The notes beneath the pieces are model-generated. The model saw only the letters and a list, made by a program, of their open reading frames with translations, made no database searches and was not told the DNA's origin. A stretch of DNA of 64,000 nucleotides from Branchiostoma belcheri (lineage: Eukaryota; Chordata; Leptocardii; Amphioxiformes; Branchiostomatidae). Location: NCBI RefSeq assembly GCF_001625305.1, contig NW_017803046.1:701811-765810 (forward strand). Reading direction: 5' to 3'. This document shows, in pieces, positions 49,101 to 61,100 of the stretch (position 1 is its first letter; each line of letters begins with the position of its first letter). The position numbers and the translations under genes are program-made.

Positions 49101-52100
49101 GAGTTCCCTGACAGGGAAGGTGATCTGAGGTTCCAACAAATGAACCAGGGCGATGATGTGACGTTCAGTCAGGTCTCTGGGATGGTGGAGATTCCCAGTT
49201 ATGCCTGTGAAGCCAACGTGAGTTTGTAAGGTGTATGATTTTAAAACGATTTCCTGGATTATTATGTTTCTAAATATGCATGTAATCCTTTGCTTCATGT
49301 ATATGCATAGACTTTTAGGCCATAGCAAGTAAATTTTATGGATGACATCCCCTGCAGACTCCAAATCTAATGTGATACGGCGAAAAAAAACAAGGTGGGC
49401 CAAAAGAAACAAGATTCCTATATTTTCAAATTTTGACATCATGAACCTTGTTAAACAAGAAATGATACATATATTGTGCTAAGTTTACTGCAAGTTATAA
49501 CAAAATCTATTTGTCAATGAAAAATAAGTGGGAACGCGCGCACGGCAGGCTTTTAGTCAGGGAGTGTCCCAGTCTTTTGGATGCCCTGTACTGAAAATGA
49601 TAAGAAATTGGACGCTCTACTTTTTTGTAGGACACCCTAAAGATGCCCTATATATTTTTTCCACTCCCAACCCCTGCCATGCACACATGCCTCCCTTCAG
49701 CCTTACTATAAATACAAAAATGATTGTTTACTGAAGGAAAAAATCTCAAATTCCTCAAAATTTGCACCTCAAAATGCAGAAAGTATAACATGGTGTTTGA
49801 GAGCATTATGAATTTTAAAATTGCGCCCCTAAAAAGCTCACACACTACACGTCTTTGCTGCGCATAGCATACAATGAAAAACATGGACACCCAACAAAAA
49901 TATCCCACCTAAAAGCCTGGCGCACGGATGTCATCCATAAGATTAAATCAGTGTAGCCTAAGGTGCATAATTATGTACCCTTTCTTTCAAGCCCTGCAAG
50001 ATGATAAATTTGCCTTGTTGTTCTGTGTTACCAGGTGGACCACTTGTTTGTGTCTGTGGAGGGGAATGACCATGTCCAGGACCATGTGGAAGAGAACAAT
50101 GTGGCAGGGACCAGGATAGCTATTGACATGGACTGCTCAGACCCTGGTACGTGTAACATCCTCCATTTTAACTCTGGACGTCCAGTTTAATTTTGTACTA
50201 ATTCCTGCATCTCAGCAACCTTATGGGAATCAGTCTGGCGGAATTTGTCCGGCTTTTGGCCAAATAAAGTAGTTGTTACTATTTTCATTAGGCTCTCCAC
50301 CACAAAATTCTTCTAAAATTAGTGCATCTTTTGAAGGGGTAGAAAAATGCACTATGGAAAATTGGATCTTGAACTCACAGATTCATAATTAAATAAAAAC
50401 AATTTGTATCTTTCCTAAATAGTCTTTAACATACAATTTCAGTGAAAATGACTTAATCTGTCATACTGATTTTGACTTTCTTTAATACCATATACATGTA
50501 CTGCACCTTATGTATATGGTACTAAGTAAAATACATTCTCTATAGGTAAACCCTTTTGACTGGAATAAGAGTTTGTTACTGTCTGTTTGTTGCTGTCTAT
50601 CCAGTTGTTTGCCTTTGCAGTAACAGAGGACAGGTAAAGGTAAGGAAAAAAATCATTGTCACTAATTTTTCAATGTTGTTTCAGACTCTGTGGACCTTGC
50701 AACAACCAATTTCACACTGGACCCGAACAATGAAATCCAGTTAGGGCATGCAAAGGGTTTTGTCTTGAGCGTGGACATTATGGTGACAGGTTGGTCAAAT
50801 GAAGTTTTTCTATTGATGTTCTCATACAATAACTATTGGTTGTTGTAGTTAAATGAATGTCAAAAATGTGTTCAAATTTGACAAGACAAGCCCTCTCATC
50901 AATCCATCTTTTTATTTATTTATTCATTATTTATTTTCAATCCCTTCTCTTAGATTCATGCTAAAGACATAATTATGCTATCTTTCACATAGAATTCACA
51001 GATTGTAATGTTCTAAACTGGAAAGATTTACTTTAGGAAACAAAATTATTTACTTTGCTTTCGGCATAGTCTTGCAAATTGTTAATGGATTTTTTGTTTG
51101 CAGCTATAAACTCACGATCTGTTTGCTGCATCAGTGTGTAGTTTGTCATCTGCTAGTTTGATGATGCACATAGTTTTTTTTTTTACACTGTAGTGTTATC
51201 TTAAGTTCAACTTGGTAAAGTCAATATTTCATTCAGAAAACACCCTGTTTTGAGAGAGTTGTGGAACAGGTCTTTAATGTCATTGGCTTTTGTGGGTGGG
51301 TTTTCTCAGAGCAGATGTTGGTTTATGTGTTGGGCTATACATTAGAGAGCATCAATGGTCAGCGTATTTGTCTGAAATTTGGTAAATGTGATTGTACATG
51401 TAGGTAGCTACCCCTGCTGGTAAAGAGATTATCTCATACCTTAGCCACACTGCAAAAATTAATCATAATACTTCACAGAGAATTGTGTCCAATGGACTTG
51501 TTAATTTTCAGGTTCAGCAGGATGGCTGCAGGGGCAGGTGCCAGAAGGACTGTCCTACCAGCTGTACATCAGGAAGAACACTGATGATGACGGAGCTCTG
51601 TCTCAGTGGAAGAGGATCTCCTACAACAGACAGAAGGTGTCACTTCTGCAAGAGGACACCAGGGAGACAAGGACCAACCTGGACTTTGGTGGGCAACTTT
51701 ATGGCAGCTTGTGCACCTTAACACTGTTACACACTGTAGCACTTTCTGAACATTTATGCTGTGAAAAGCTATGTCATTACTTATTAGGAAAGATGCACAA
51801 TGAATGTTTCAACAAGTCATTTTCCAAGGAAGGTAAAAAAGAAAACATACTTAGTCTAGTAATTCTCCCAGATTTAATCTTATTCATGGATTATGACCTA
51901 AACAGCTTGACGTGCAGTTGAAAACAACAGATTTTTAGAGTAATCCAACTGTATTACCCAACCGAATGTCACATAACTTAAGTGTGTATTCTCGCTATAA
52001 TTGATTAGGTGACACGGAGGGATTTGTCCTTCCCATCTATGACTACCTGCCGTACTGTGGGCCAGACAGTGCCATCAAAGTGGTGATGGATGACTCACGG

Positions 52101-55100
52101 GTGGTGGAGGAGACGGATGAAGGAAACAATGAGAGAGTGGTCGACATCACGGTCCAATCTGACGTGTGCACTTCTGGTAAAAAGTTACTGTATATTTTTA
52201 TTTATTTTTTATTAGTTTGGCTTACAACAGTCTAGTCATAGACTATTATTAAGGGTCAACCCTGCAGGGGAGAAAATAAAAACGTTAGGCATACCGGTAC
52301 ATACAAATACAATTAATAAGACACACAGTGCAATATACAAATAATTATTATTATTGTCATGTACATGTACACACATGTACATTGATAATTAAGAAAATAC
52401 ATTGTCAATTTACAATTCAACATTATCAAAATTTACAATTATAAAAACTCCCTAATGGTTCTCAAATGATCCAAGATAACCTCAAGTTCATACATGTATA
52501 CCTGTCAACTGTTGTTTTTTTCAGATAAAAAAGATTTCTAGCCTGGTTGCCATCCTCCGTAGTAGGCAAAAACTAAAAGATTTCAGCATTGTTAATTCAC
52601 AAAAGATTTCAGCATTGCTAGTAATTCACAATAAAAGATTTCAGCATTTTTTAATTCACAATAAAAACCCCTTTAAGGATTTCAAATGCCCCATTGTTTC
52701 CTCAAGCCCGTATTCTTGTCAATAATTATATTGTTTTTTCAGATAAGAAAGAGTTCAGTGTTGTCACCTTCGAGCTTGCTGATGATGCAGACACCATCGA
52801 CATCGGGGACACGGCACAGTATGACCTGACTGTGGCTATCATGCTGGGAGATGCAGCCTCTCTGTCTGCTGGTCAGTTTATTGATTATTGCTATGTGGTG
52901 AAGACATATTGTTTTTCCTCGTGTTTCTTCTTCTCCTTTTCCTGCCATTTCTTGAAATTGATTATGTCGTAAAATATGGCGAAGCCATCCGCTACAATTG
53001 CTCCAAAGCAAATGTCGGCCTTTCTAGTTTCCTCTTGTGTTTCTCCTTCTTTCCCTGCCATGTCGTAAAATGAGGTGAAGCCATCCGCTACATTTGCTCC
53101 AAAGCAAATGTCGGCCTTTCTAGTTTATTTTCATTTTTATTTTCCATCATAGATTTAAACAGGGTGACACTCTCAGTGATGGCACATTCAAACATCTTTT
53201 GGGTCACATTCAAACATGATTGTTGAATTTTTTTTCACATTTATAGGCACTGCACATTTTGGGTTCAAGTTGCTCCTGTCTCCTGAGATGAGCACCAGTC
53301 ACCAGGATGCAGAGGAGCTGGACCCTGTGACTTACACAGCTGAGCAACAAAGTGTTCTTCAAGCTGCCTACAGTGCAGGGTATGAGGAGGTAAGAAGAAC
53401 AAGTGAAAATTGATTTGTTGAATTGCTCAGATACAGGTACGTGTATCTGTAATTACCTGTTCCTGTACCTAGGTACTACACACTCTATTCACCTTACAGC
53501 TTAACTGATACTATATGATTTATCATAATGATATACATGACTGATTGTATGATGTATGTTATGGGATTTATCTTATTAGTAAGTATTTTTTTCTGTTTTG
53601 TTGACACTGTTTGTCTCACACAGCAGGTTTAAAAATTCCAGCTAAGAAATCCCTCCAATGTGCATGACTGTACATACAATTATCTAACTCTAGTCCTCTG
53701 TATCTATATAGCTGGTATAACCACTCTTTGGTGTAACACACCAGCTTCGCAGGCACGTGGCGCGGCAGCAGCTGGCTACATTACACCTAAACGACTTTTT
53801 ACACCTTACCCTTGAACATCTAACTCTAAACATTGTTTAAAGCCTGTTCCTTGTCTGTTTCTTGTAATGTATAATGTTTGTCAGTATTTGTACTTGTATG
53901 CCCTTAAGCACTACCTGAAAAACAGGTTTTTTAATGTAACCTGAGTGTATTCTGCTGGTAAAATAAATAAATGAAATGAAATGAAACTACCTAATGATGA
54001 TGCCCCTACTGTACTTGAACAATTCAATCCTTGGTTGAAAACTCTCATGGTACTTGACTATTTCTTGTTCTTTTCTGAGCTGGTATTACCTGGTACTTAG
54101 TAGTTGGTATGTCCACCAGTTTATATGTCATTTTGTACATCATACTTAGTCTGGACATTTTTCTCTGTTCACAGGTTGACCTGAGTGGAGAGTACACCTT
54201 CTCTGACGACCGGTTGGCCACGCTGAAGAAGTTCTGTGACCAGTCCGTGTATCTAGGTGCAGAGCTGACAGACATCAGCCAGGAAACCGAGTCTGGGTCC
54301 GTTCAGAACAACATTGGATGGTGGAAGGTGGTCTTCACCTGCAATGGAGCTGGTAAGTACTTTTCCTATGGACAGACCAGTGTTCCAGCTACTGTAGTGT
54401 CCGTCTTTCTGATGTTTGATAGAATTTTTCTGCTCATGATGGACAAACATTTTGCCCAATCTGTCATCTTTGATGGACAAATATCGACATGTAAAGATGT
54501 GGAAAGTGATGCCATTAAACTGAGCTTAGTCTACTAGCAAAAGTTGTGCATTTCCCCCTGGCCCCTAAATGTTGTAACCATTGAACACGATTGAGATGCT
54601 TGCTGAAACACTTGGACTGACCAACAAGAATCATATAAATTTTACTCCAGATGCATACTTTCATTTTCACATTATTTATACACTGTATAATTATTATGAT
54701 GGACCATGAATGATCTCGAAAGGAAAGAACTTGCAAATTGTCAATTAAAAAATTCAACGATCAGAGGAAATATTTGCATCTGATTCAATATTTTCACCCG
54801 ATCCTTTCCCTATATAGCAGGCATTGATGACTCATCTATCAGAGTTTGATTGTTTTTCTAAATAATCAGTTGTCTTAAAAACTATTTCTCCCAAAAACTT
54901 TATTAGATGACATATTCTCATATAAAAGACAATACAAACAAAGCCTTCTTATATGTTTATCACAATATATAAGGTTAGTACCCCTCTTTAAAGTCACAGG
55001 AGTTCAATAATTCTCTTTCCAGGATATGAGTTCACCGACGTCACCAACTTTGCCGTGCCTCAGACTGATAACGTCATCTATGAGGAGGTTGCCACTGACA

Positions 55101-58100
55101 TGACCTTTGATTTCAAGGTCACCAACTTGGGCTCCATGGTACCTGACTCAGCTGGCAGACAGACTAACATTCCCCTGCAGGTGAACTTTTACACATTCAA
55201 AGAATTATTGTGTAAAACAGTTTTTTTAAAGATATTACTAAGGCCTAGGAAAAAAAAGTTGTGTTTCCTGTTCCCCGACCGACCCAACAAAAACCTGCCG
55301 AACCTAGCCTTTTCTTGGGTGGACCACTGCAAGGGACATTAGACATCACTAAAGATCGTGTGACAATTGTAATAAACTGATTGACCCTCGTGTGGGCTGT
55401 TTTAGCGCCAAACATAAATGACAGAAATGTGAGATTGTTTCAAAAATACATAATGTTGAAAAGTGGAAGTAAATTTTAAAAATTTCAATTTTTGGTGCAA
55501 AAATGCTACACAATGCCCCTTAAAAAGACTGTTTTCTAATTCAAGAACACTTCTAATGACAGGTGTTGCTGGTGGGATCAGATGGAGTGACTTTACAAGT
55601 GGTGGAAACTGAGGTGTCCTTCAGTCAGGAGCAGGGCCATGGAAGGAAGGCCTTAGCTCACAACACTCTCACAGAGTTTACAGGTGTTTGATAATTTTTA
55701 TTATATGTTCCTAATACATGTACTAAATGTAGTTTGATTAGGAGTTGGCATAATATGTATGAGGATGTACAGGTGTTGACTCAACACATTTGACGAAATG
55801 TGACATAGTTTCTACCATTTTGAACCCCTCTTGTATCAAAGCTAGTCTCTACCAGACTAACTACGCTGGCCATTATATAGGAATTCTAATATTTGCCAGG
55901 GGAGTTTTGCCACCTTGAAGTTTGACTGGCCGAGCTGGGAAAGAAACAACCTTCTGCAGCCAGACTCCCCTGTCTGTTCTCTATTACTGTATTGTATCAT
56001 AATGATGATAATGTATCTTTGACTCTGTAAATTAAAGCAATATATTATTGGCCTTCTGGCATGATTTTGCAAATAATGACTCAGTCTAATAAATAAAATA
56101 TTAACTTTTTCTTCTTCTTCAGGGGTGCATGCAGTGTTTGAAATCCCAGAAGGTCTGTGTGCTGATACTGCGCAAATCTGCATCAGCTACAACAACTCAG
56201 CCCTACCTGACTTTGATGACCAGTATCCCGACGACCACACTGGGTGTGTTGAGCTGAACACAGGGCAAAACCCTCGAACCAACTGTGACAGGGGTAAGTG
56301 AACGTGATCTCAATCCAGTTTTAGGTCACTGAAGAGCTAATCTTCCACTGGTTTCAACAGAGAAGACAGACATTGTATACAGTATTTACAGGTTCATTGT
56401 ACCGGGAAAATTTCCGTACCTCTTTTCGACAAGCACAATAAACAGTGGACCACAGAAAATGGTTGCTTATTTTATATCATAGGCTATTTATGGCTGACAT
56501 CCTCAAAAATAAAGAGACACCTCAGGCAGCTTGTTTTTGTGCTATGCTTCAAGTATGAAATCATGAAAGAAACAATGTGCAAGGAAATGGCAGACGATGA
56601 GTACATATCACTAAGTCTTCCTCATCTAGAATATTTTTCTATTTTGCCGTCCCTGAAATTACATTGAATGCCTAGTTTAAAGTTGCATTCCATGACAACA
56701 GTAATATTATCCTAAAATTGTGAAACTTGATATTCCATCCTTCAAGGATTCAGACTTTCACTAAGTATCCTCGTGGTACGTTTCTGAATGTATTAGTAGA
56801 GTACTGTATACTAGTATCCAAAATGTTGTATCTAAATCGTGTTCTGTTGTCTCCCACCAGATCTAGCCGTCGTCCCAGACTCCTTCACTCTCCAACCTCA
56901 CAACACCAGGTTAGTCTGGAGAGACACCGACGCCGTCGTGACCTTTGGCCTGTCCATCGTCAACAATGGCCGTCCGTTACTGGCCCACGGTGACGGCAGG
57001 CTGAACCTGGGGCTAGAACTCTGGGTCTCGCAGGACGACACTTTGGACACTGACGGCGACGTAGATTTAACGGCTGTGGTGACTTACGGTGTAGAAAATG
57101 AGAGAGTGCTGGCAGGCGACATTGTTGAAGGGCAGACTGTTGACATTGTGTCAGCCATGGCGACTATCAACATTCCCAGAGCAACCTGTGAGCAGGCCCA
57201 GTATATCTGTGTCAGGTCGGTACTCACTGACTCACTGACTACTCACTGACTCACTCTCACTCACTCATACACGCACCCACTCACACACGCATGCACTCTG
57301 CAACCAGAAACACAACTGTTACAGTAATGCAACAATGATTTTCCTTAGTCTCACTGCAAGTTCACATCTTGGTTGTACAGACAATCCTGAAAAGAGCTTT
57401 TTGACTGCACTCACATTACATGACTTGTAAATCTTTTGTTGGTTTGAAAACACTGGGTACAAAAAAGTAATTGGGCAAGAATCATCATTGAATAAGAAAT
57501 ATCAAGGACGCTCTCTCAGATGTAGAACGTCCTTTGAAATATTGAAACCCTGACAATGCCTTTCTGGTTTCAGATATACCGAAGGAGAGAACTTGCCCAT
57601 ACCTATCCGTGACCAGGACAGTACCAACGATGGAGTCTGCATTCCTTGGACAGACGTACTTGACTGCAATAGGGGTAAGTCATCAACTTCAACTCCAGTC
57701 AGATTTCAGAAAGGATGAATGATATTGAAAGCAATTGAGGTGGAAAAAGTTTAGCAAGGTTCCACTCTTACCAGACAAGACATGTTTTCTGTGCAAGACG
57801 TACATAATGTATTTGAGACCACAGGTTGCCTGGCACACAAGACTTTTTTATGCAAGATTGTATACACTTTAACCTTTTTCAAGATGTACAGCAGCTTAGC
57901 TTACAGCTTCTGAAATAAACTGTGTCCCACCTTGGCCAGCATGTTAGCAATACCTTTACAGGTGGCCTGGCTATAATGGGTTGTTGCCTTCCAAATTAAA
58001 CAGCTGAACCAGGTGTTGATGGCAACCTGAAATATTGATAGGCAACCTAGCTTTTTGCTTGTTGGGCAGGGATTGTAACAGGCTTTAAGTTAGTAAATCT

Positions 58101-61100
58101 TACTTCTTGTTGAAAAGATTGAATACTAACAGAAGTGATACTCTTTTAGTAAGAGTTATCTCTGTCCATAGTGCTGAAATAGTGTGCTGCTTTCACTGTG
58201 ATGTGCAATATAACGGTGCTGGTTCATACTTAGATATAAGTAAGCCAGGGCTCAAAATACTGGCTCAAAATACTAAAGTTTATCTATTTTATAGTCGTGG
58301 TAAGAAATTTGTAAAACTAAATTGCTAATTTGTACCTGTCCAGCAAGGATGGATTTGAATGATTAGAAACATTGTCATGTTGAGCTATGTTTCTCTGACC
58401 TTCAGACACCATCGACCTTGTTCCAAGGCTGCTGCAACTGAGTAACATCTACGGGGAGAGTGTCCTGTACGAGGGAATCCCGCGGGACTTTGTGTTCATC
58501 CTGGACACGGTGATCACGGGGTCCACCGTGTACAACTACAGCGCTCACCCCTTCTCTATCAACTTCTACCTGTCTGAGGACGACACAGTGGACCACACAG
58601 ACTTTGAGGTGGGTGCTGGGAGTTTTGCAGATGTTAAAAAAAGTTCCTTCCTACACCATTAATGGCCCATCTCCGTTTCTGTAGCCCACACAGTTGTGCA
58701 ATCACTACAGCTAGTCCACTGGTATTGTGTGTGTTTAACTCCCATACTCTTTCCCAAATACTGAATGCTAAGCAGAGAAAGTAGAAGTCTTTGGGCAGGC
58801 ATGACTTGGGTAGGGATTGTAACAGGCTTTAAGTTAGTAAATCTTACTTGTTGTTGAAAAGATTGAATACTAACAGAAGTGATACTCTTTTAGTAAGACT
58901 TATCTCTGTCCATAGTGCTGAAATAGTGTGCTGCTTTCACTGTGATGTGCAATATACACTGTAATGGTGCTGGTTCATACTTACATGTAGATATAAGTAA
59001 GCCAGGGCTCAAAATACTGGTTGCATAATATCATTAATATACACCTTATATACATTGTATATAGTGCAGGTCAAAATGCACCTTCGCAGGTATTTCTGGT
59101 ATTTCTGGTATGCAGAAAAAAGTATTTCAAGCCCTGTAATTAGTGTAAGGCCTGTCTCTCTTCTTGAACTTTTGTCAATAAAATGTTGTACTACTCATTG
59201 TTCCCTCTAGTTTGCCTACATGTTTGAAGACACTGCCATGTCTGAGCTGGACCAGGTACTGGGCCCTGCTCCTCAGGCCGCTGACCCAGACGCTGACCCT
59301 GTCCAGTCCTTCACCTTCGACCTGAGTGGACATCAGCTGACCATCCCTGCCCTGGGCACTGAGACAAAGTACTGTGGGGACACCTACCTGATTGTGGTGG
59401 TCGATGCAGGTGAAGTCATTGTATCAATTCTGATAACTTTTTCAGATGTGTCAGTAATACAGTAGATAGGTTGACTCATGTCTTGCAGACTTAAGCTATT
59501 TTGCAGATGAAAGATTGAAGGTGTACAAGCAGCACACAACATGGAATTAGCACATGCTAAAATGGCTTTTAATGATTTGATACATGCACATTGTACCTGT
59601 ACATGTATGTTGTAAATAAATACAGAGTTTTTTTTAAACAAGTATCACATATAGCTGCAGCTAAAGTATTGGAATGTATTGTGGTTTCCCATTATGTTGA
59701 TGTTGTTCCTGACTCCTAAATGAAGTTAACTGTGCTTCACAGATGGCATACTGAGTGAGCAGTATGAGAACAACAACCAACTCACCATTCCCATCCAGTG
59801 TTTCTGCCAGAAAGGTACATCTCTTAGTTTCAAAGTTATTTATATACACACACTCAAACAATAATTGCTGTAGGCAGTGAATATTTATTTCATTGGTAAT
59901 AGAAATTCAGAGAAATCAACATGTTGAGTTTGAAGTATAACTTATATTGTTTTTTATTTAAACATTCTTGGATATATATATACATTGTACATACTAGTAA
60001 GGGTTATCTATTATTAGATTTTAACATAAATATTGAATTTATCTATTTGATGGAGCGTATAAACTAAGTAACTAAGTCCTATATGTTGTGTACAGACTTG
60101 TACCACGTGATAGGAGCAACCCTCCACCTGAACCCCCCTAATGTACAGCGGTACATCTGGGCAGACTCTAGTCTGGAGGTCACCCTGGATGTACTGCTGC
60201 AGTACCGGGGTGCCAGGGACCTGGGAGTAGGTGAGACACATGCCTTTGTCAATTTCTTTTTTATGTTTACTGAAGGAAAACATATTGTTTTTTCTCAGTT
60301 TCTTCCTCTTCTTCTCCAAACACTGACCTCTGACCTGGCCAATGTCCTGATTTGTTGAAGTCTGTCACCATGGTAACTGGTGTTGGGTTATATAATGTTA
60401 CAATTTCATAGTAGGTGGGATTTAGACTCCTATCACCATATTAGATATTATGTGAATGTGTTTGAGTTAAAGAATTAACAGAGCAGACCGTATGTGATTT
60501 AGGTAAACATACAATAAGTATGTAATAGTCACTGAAAACTGTAAAAATTTACAATTCTACAATTAAAAAGTCACCTTACAGCAGACATCTAATCTGTCAC
60601 CAGAGCCTAGTGCATTTCTTTGTGAATTGAATGCAAGATATAGTGTGCAATGTACAAAATGCACAATATTGTGTGAAGACAGGCTTTTGGATGCCAAATA
60701 TCAAAAAGGTTGTGAATTTTTTTTTCAGCTTCACCAAACTCAGAGAACTTCCTCCTCAAGCTGTATGCGAGCAATGACAGAATGTACAGGGACGGAGAGG
60801 ACACCAACCTCAGTCCCTTAGACGGGTGGACTCTGCCAGTGGAGTATTACAAGCCCATCAAAGCAGGACAAACCATCCATCTGAGGGGGGTGAAGGGTTC
60901 TCTCAGAGGCGACATGTTTGATAAGGTGAAGAAGGAGTCTACTTTTTTGCATCATACACATCCAAATAAAATTCTAGTTTATATACAACCTCCATTAGGT
61001 ACAGCCTCCTGTAGAAATGATTTTATCATCAAAGGTACAAATGTAAATATTCCCAATGTTAGGGTGAAAAAACTGGATTTTCAGTAAATTTTCTGGTCCT

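Noticed and set aside
51538-51921. Reading the frame after 51688 as coding
   Set aside because: The donor GTGGGC after 51688 and the acceptor at 52008 keep the module pattern; the extension adds no module-like sequence.
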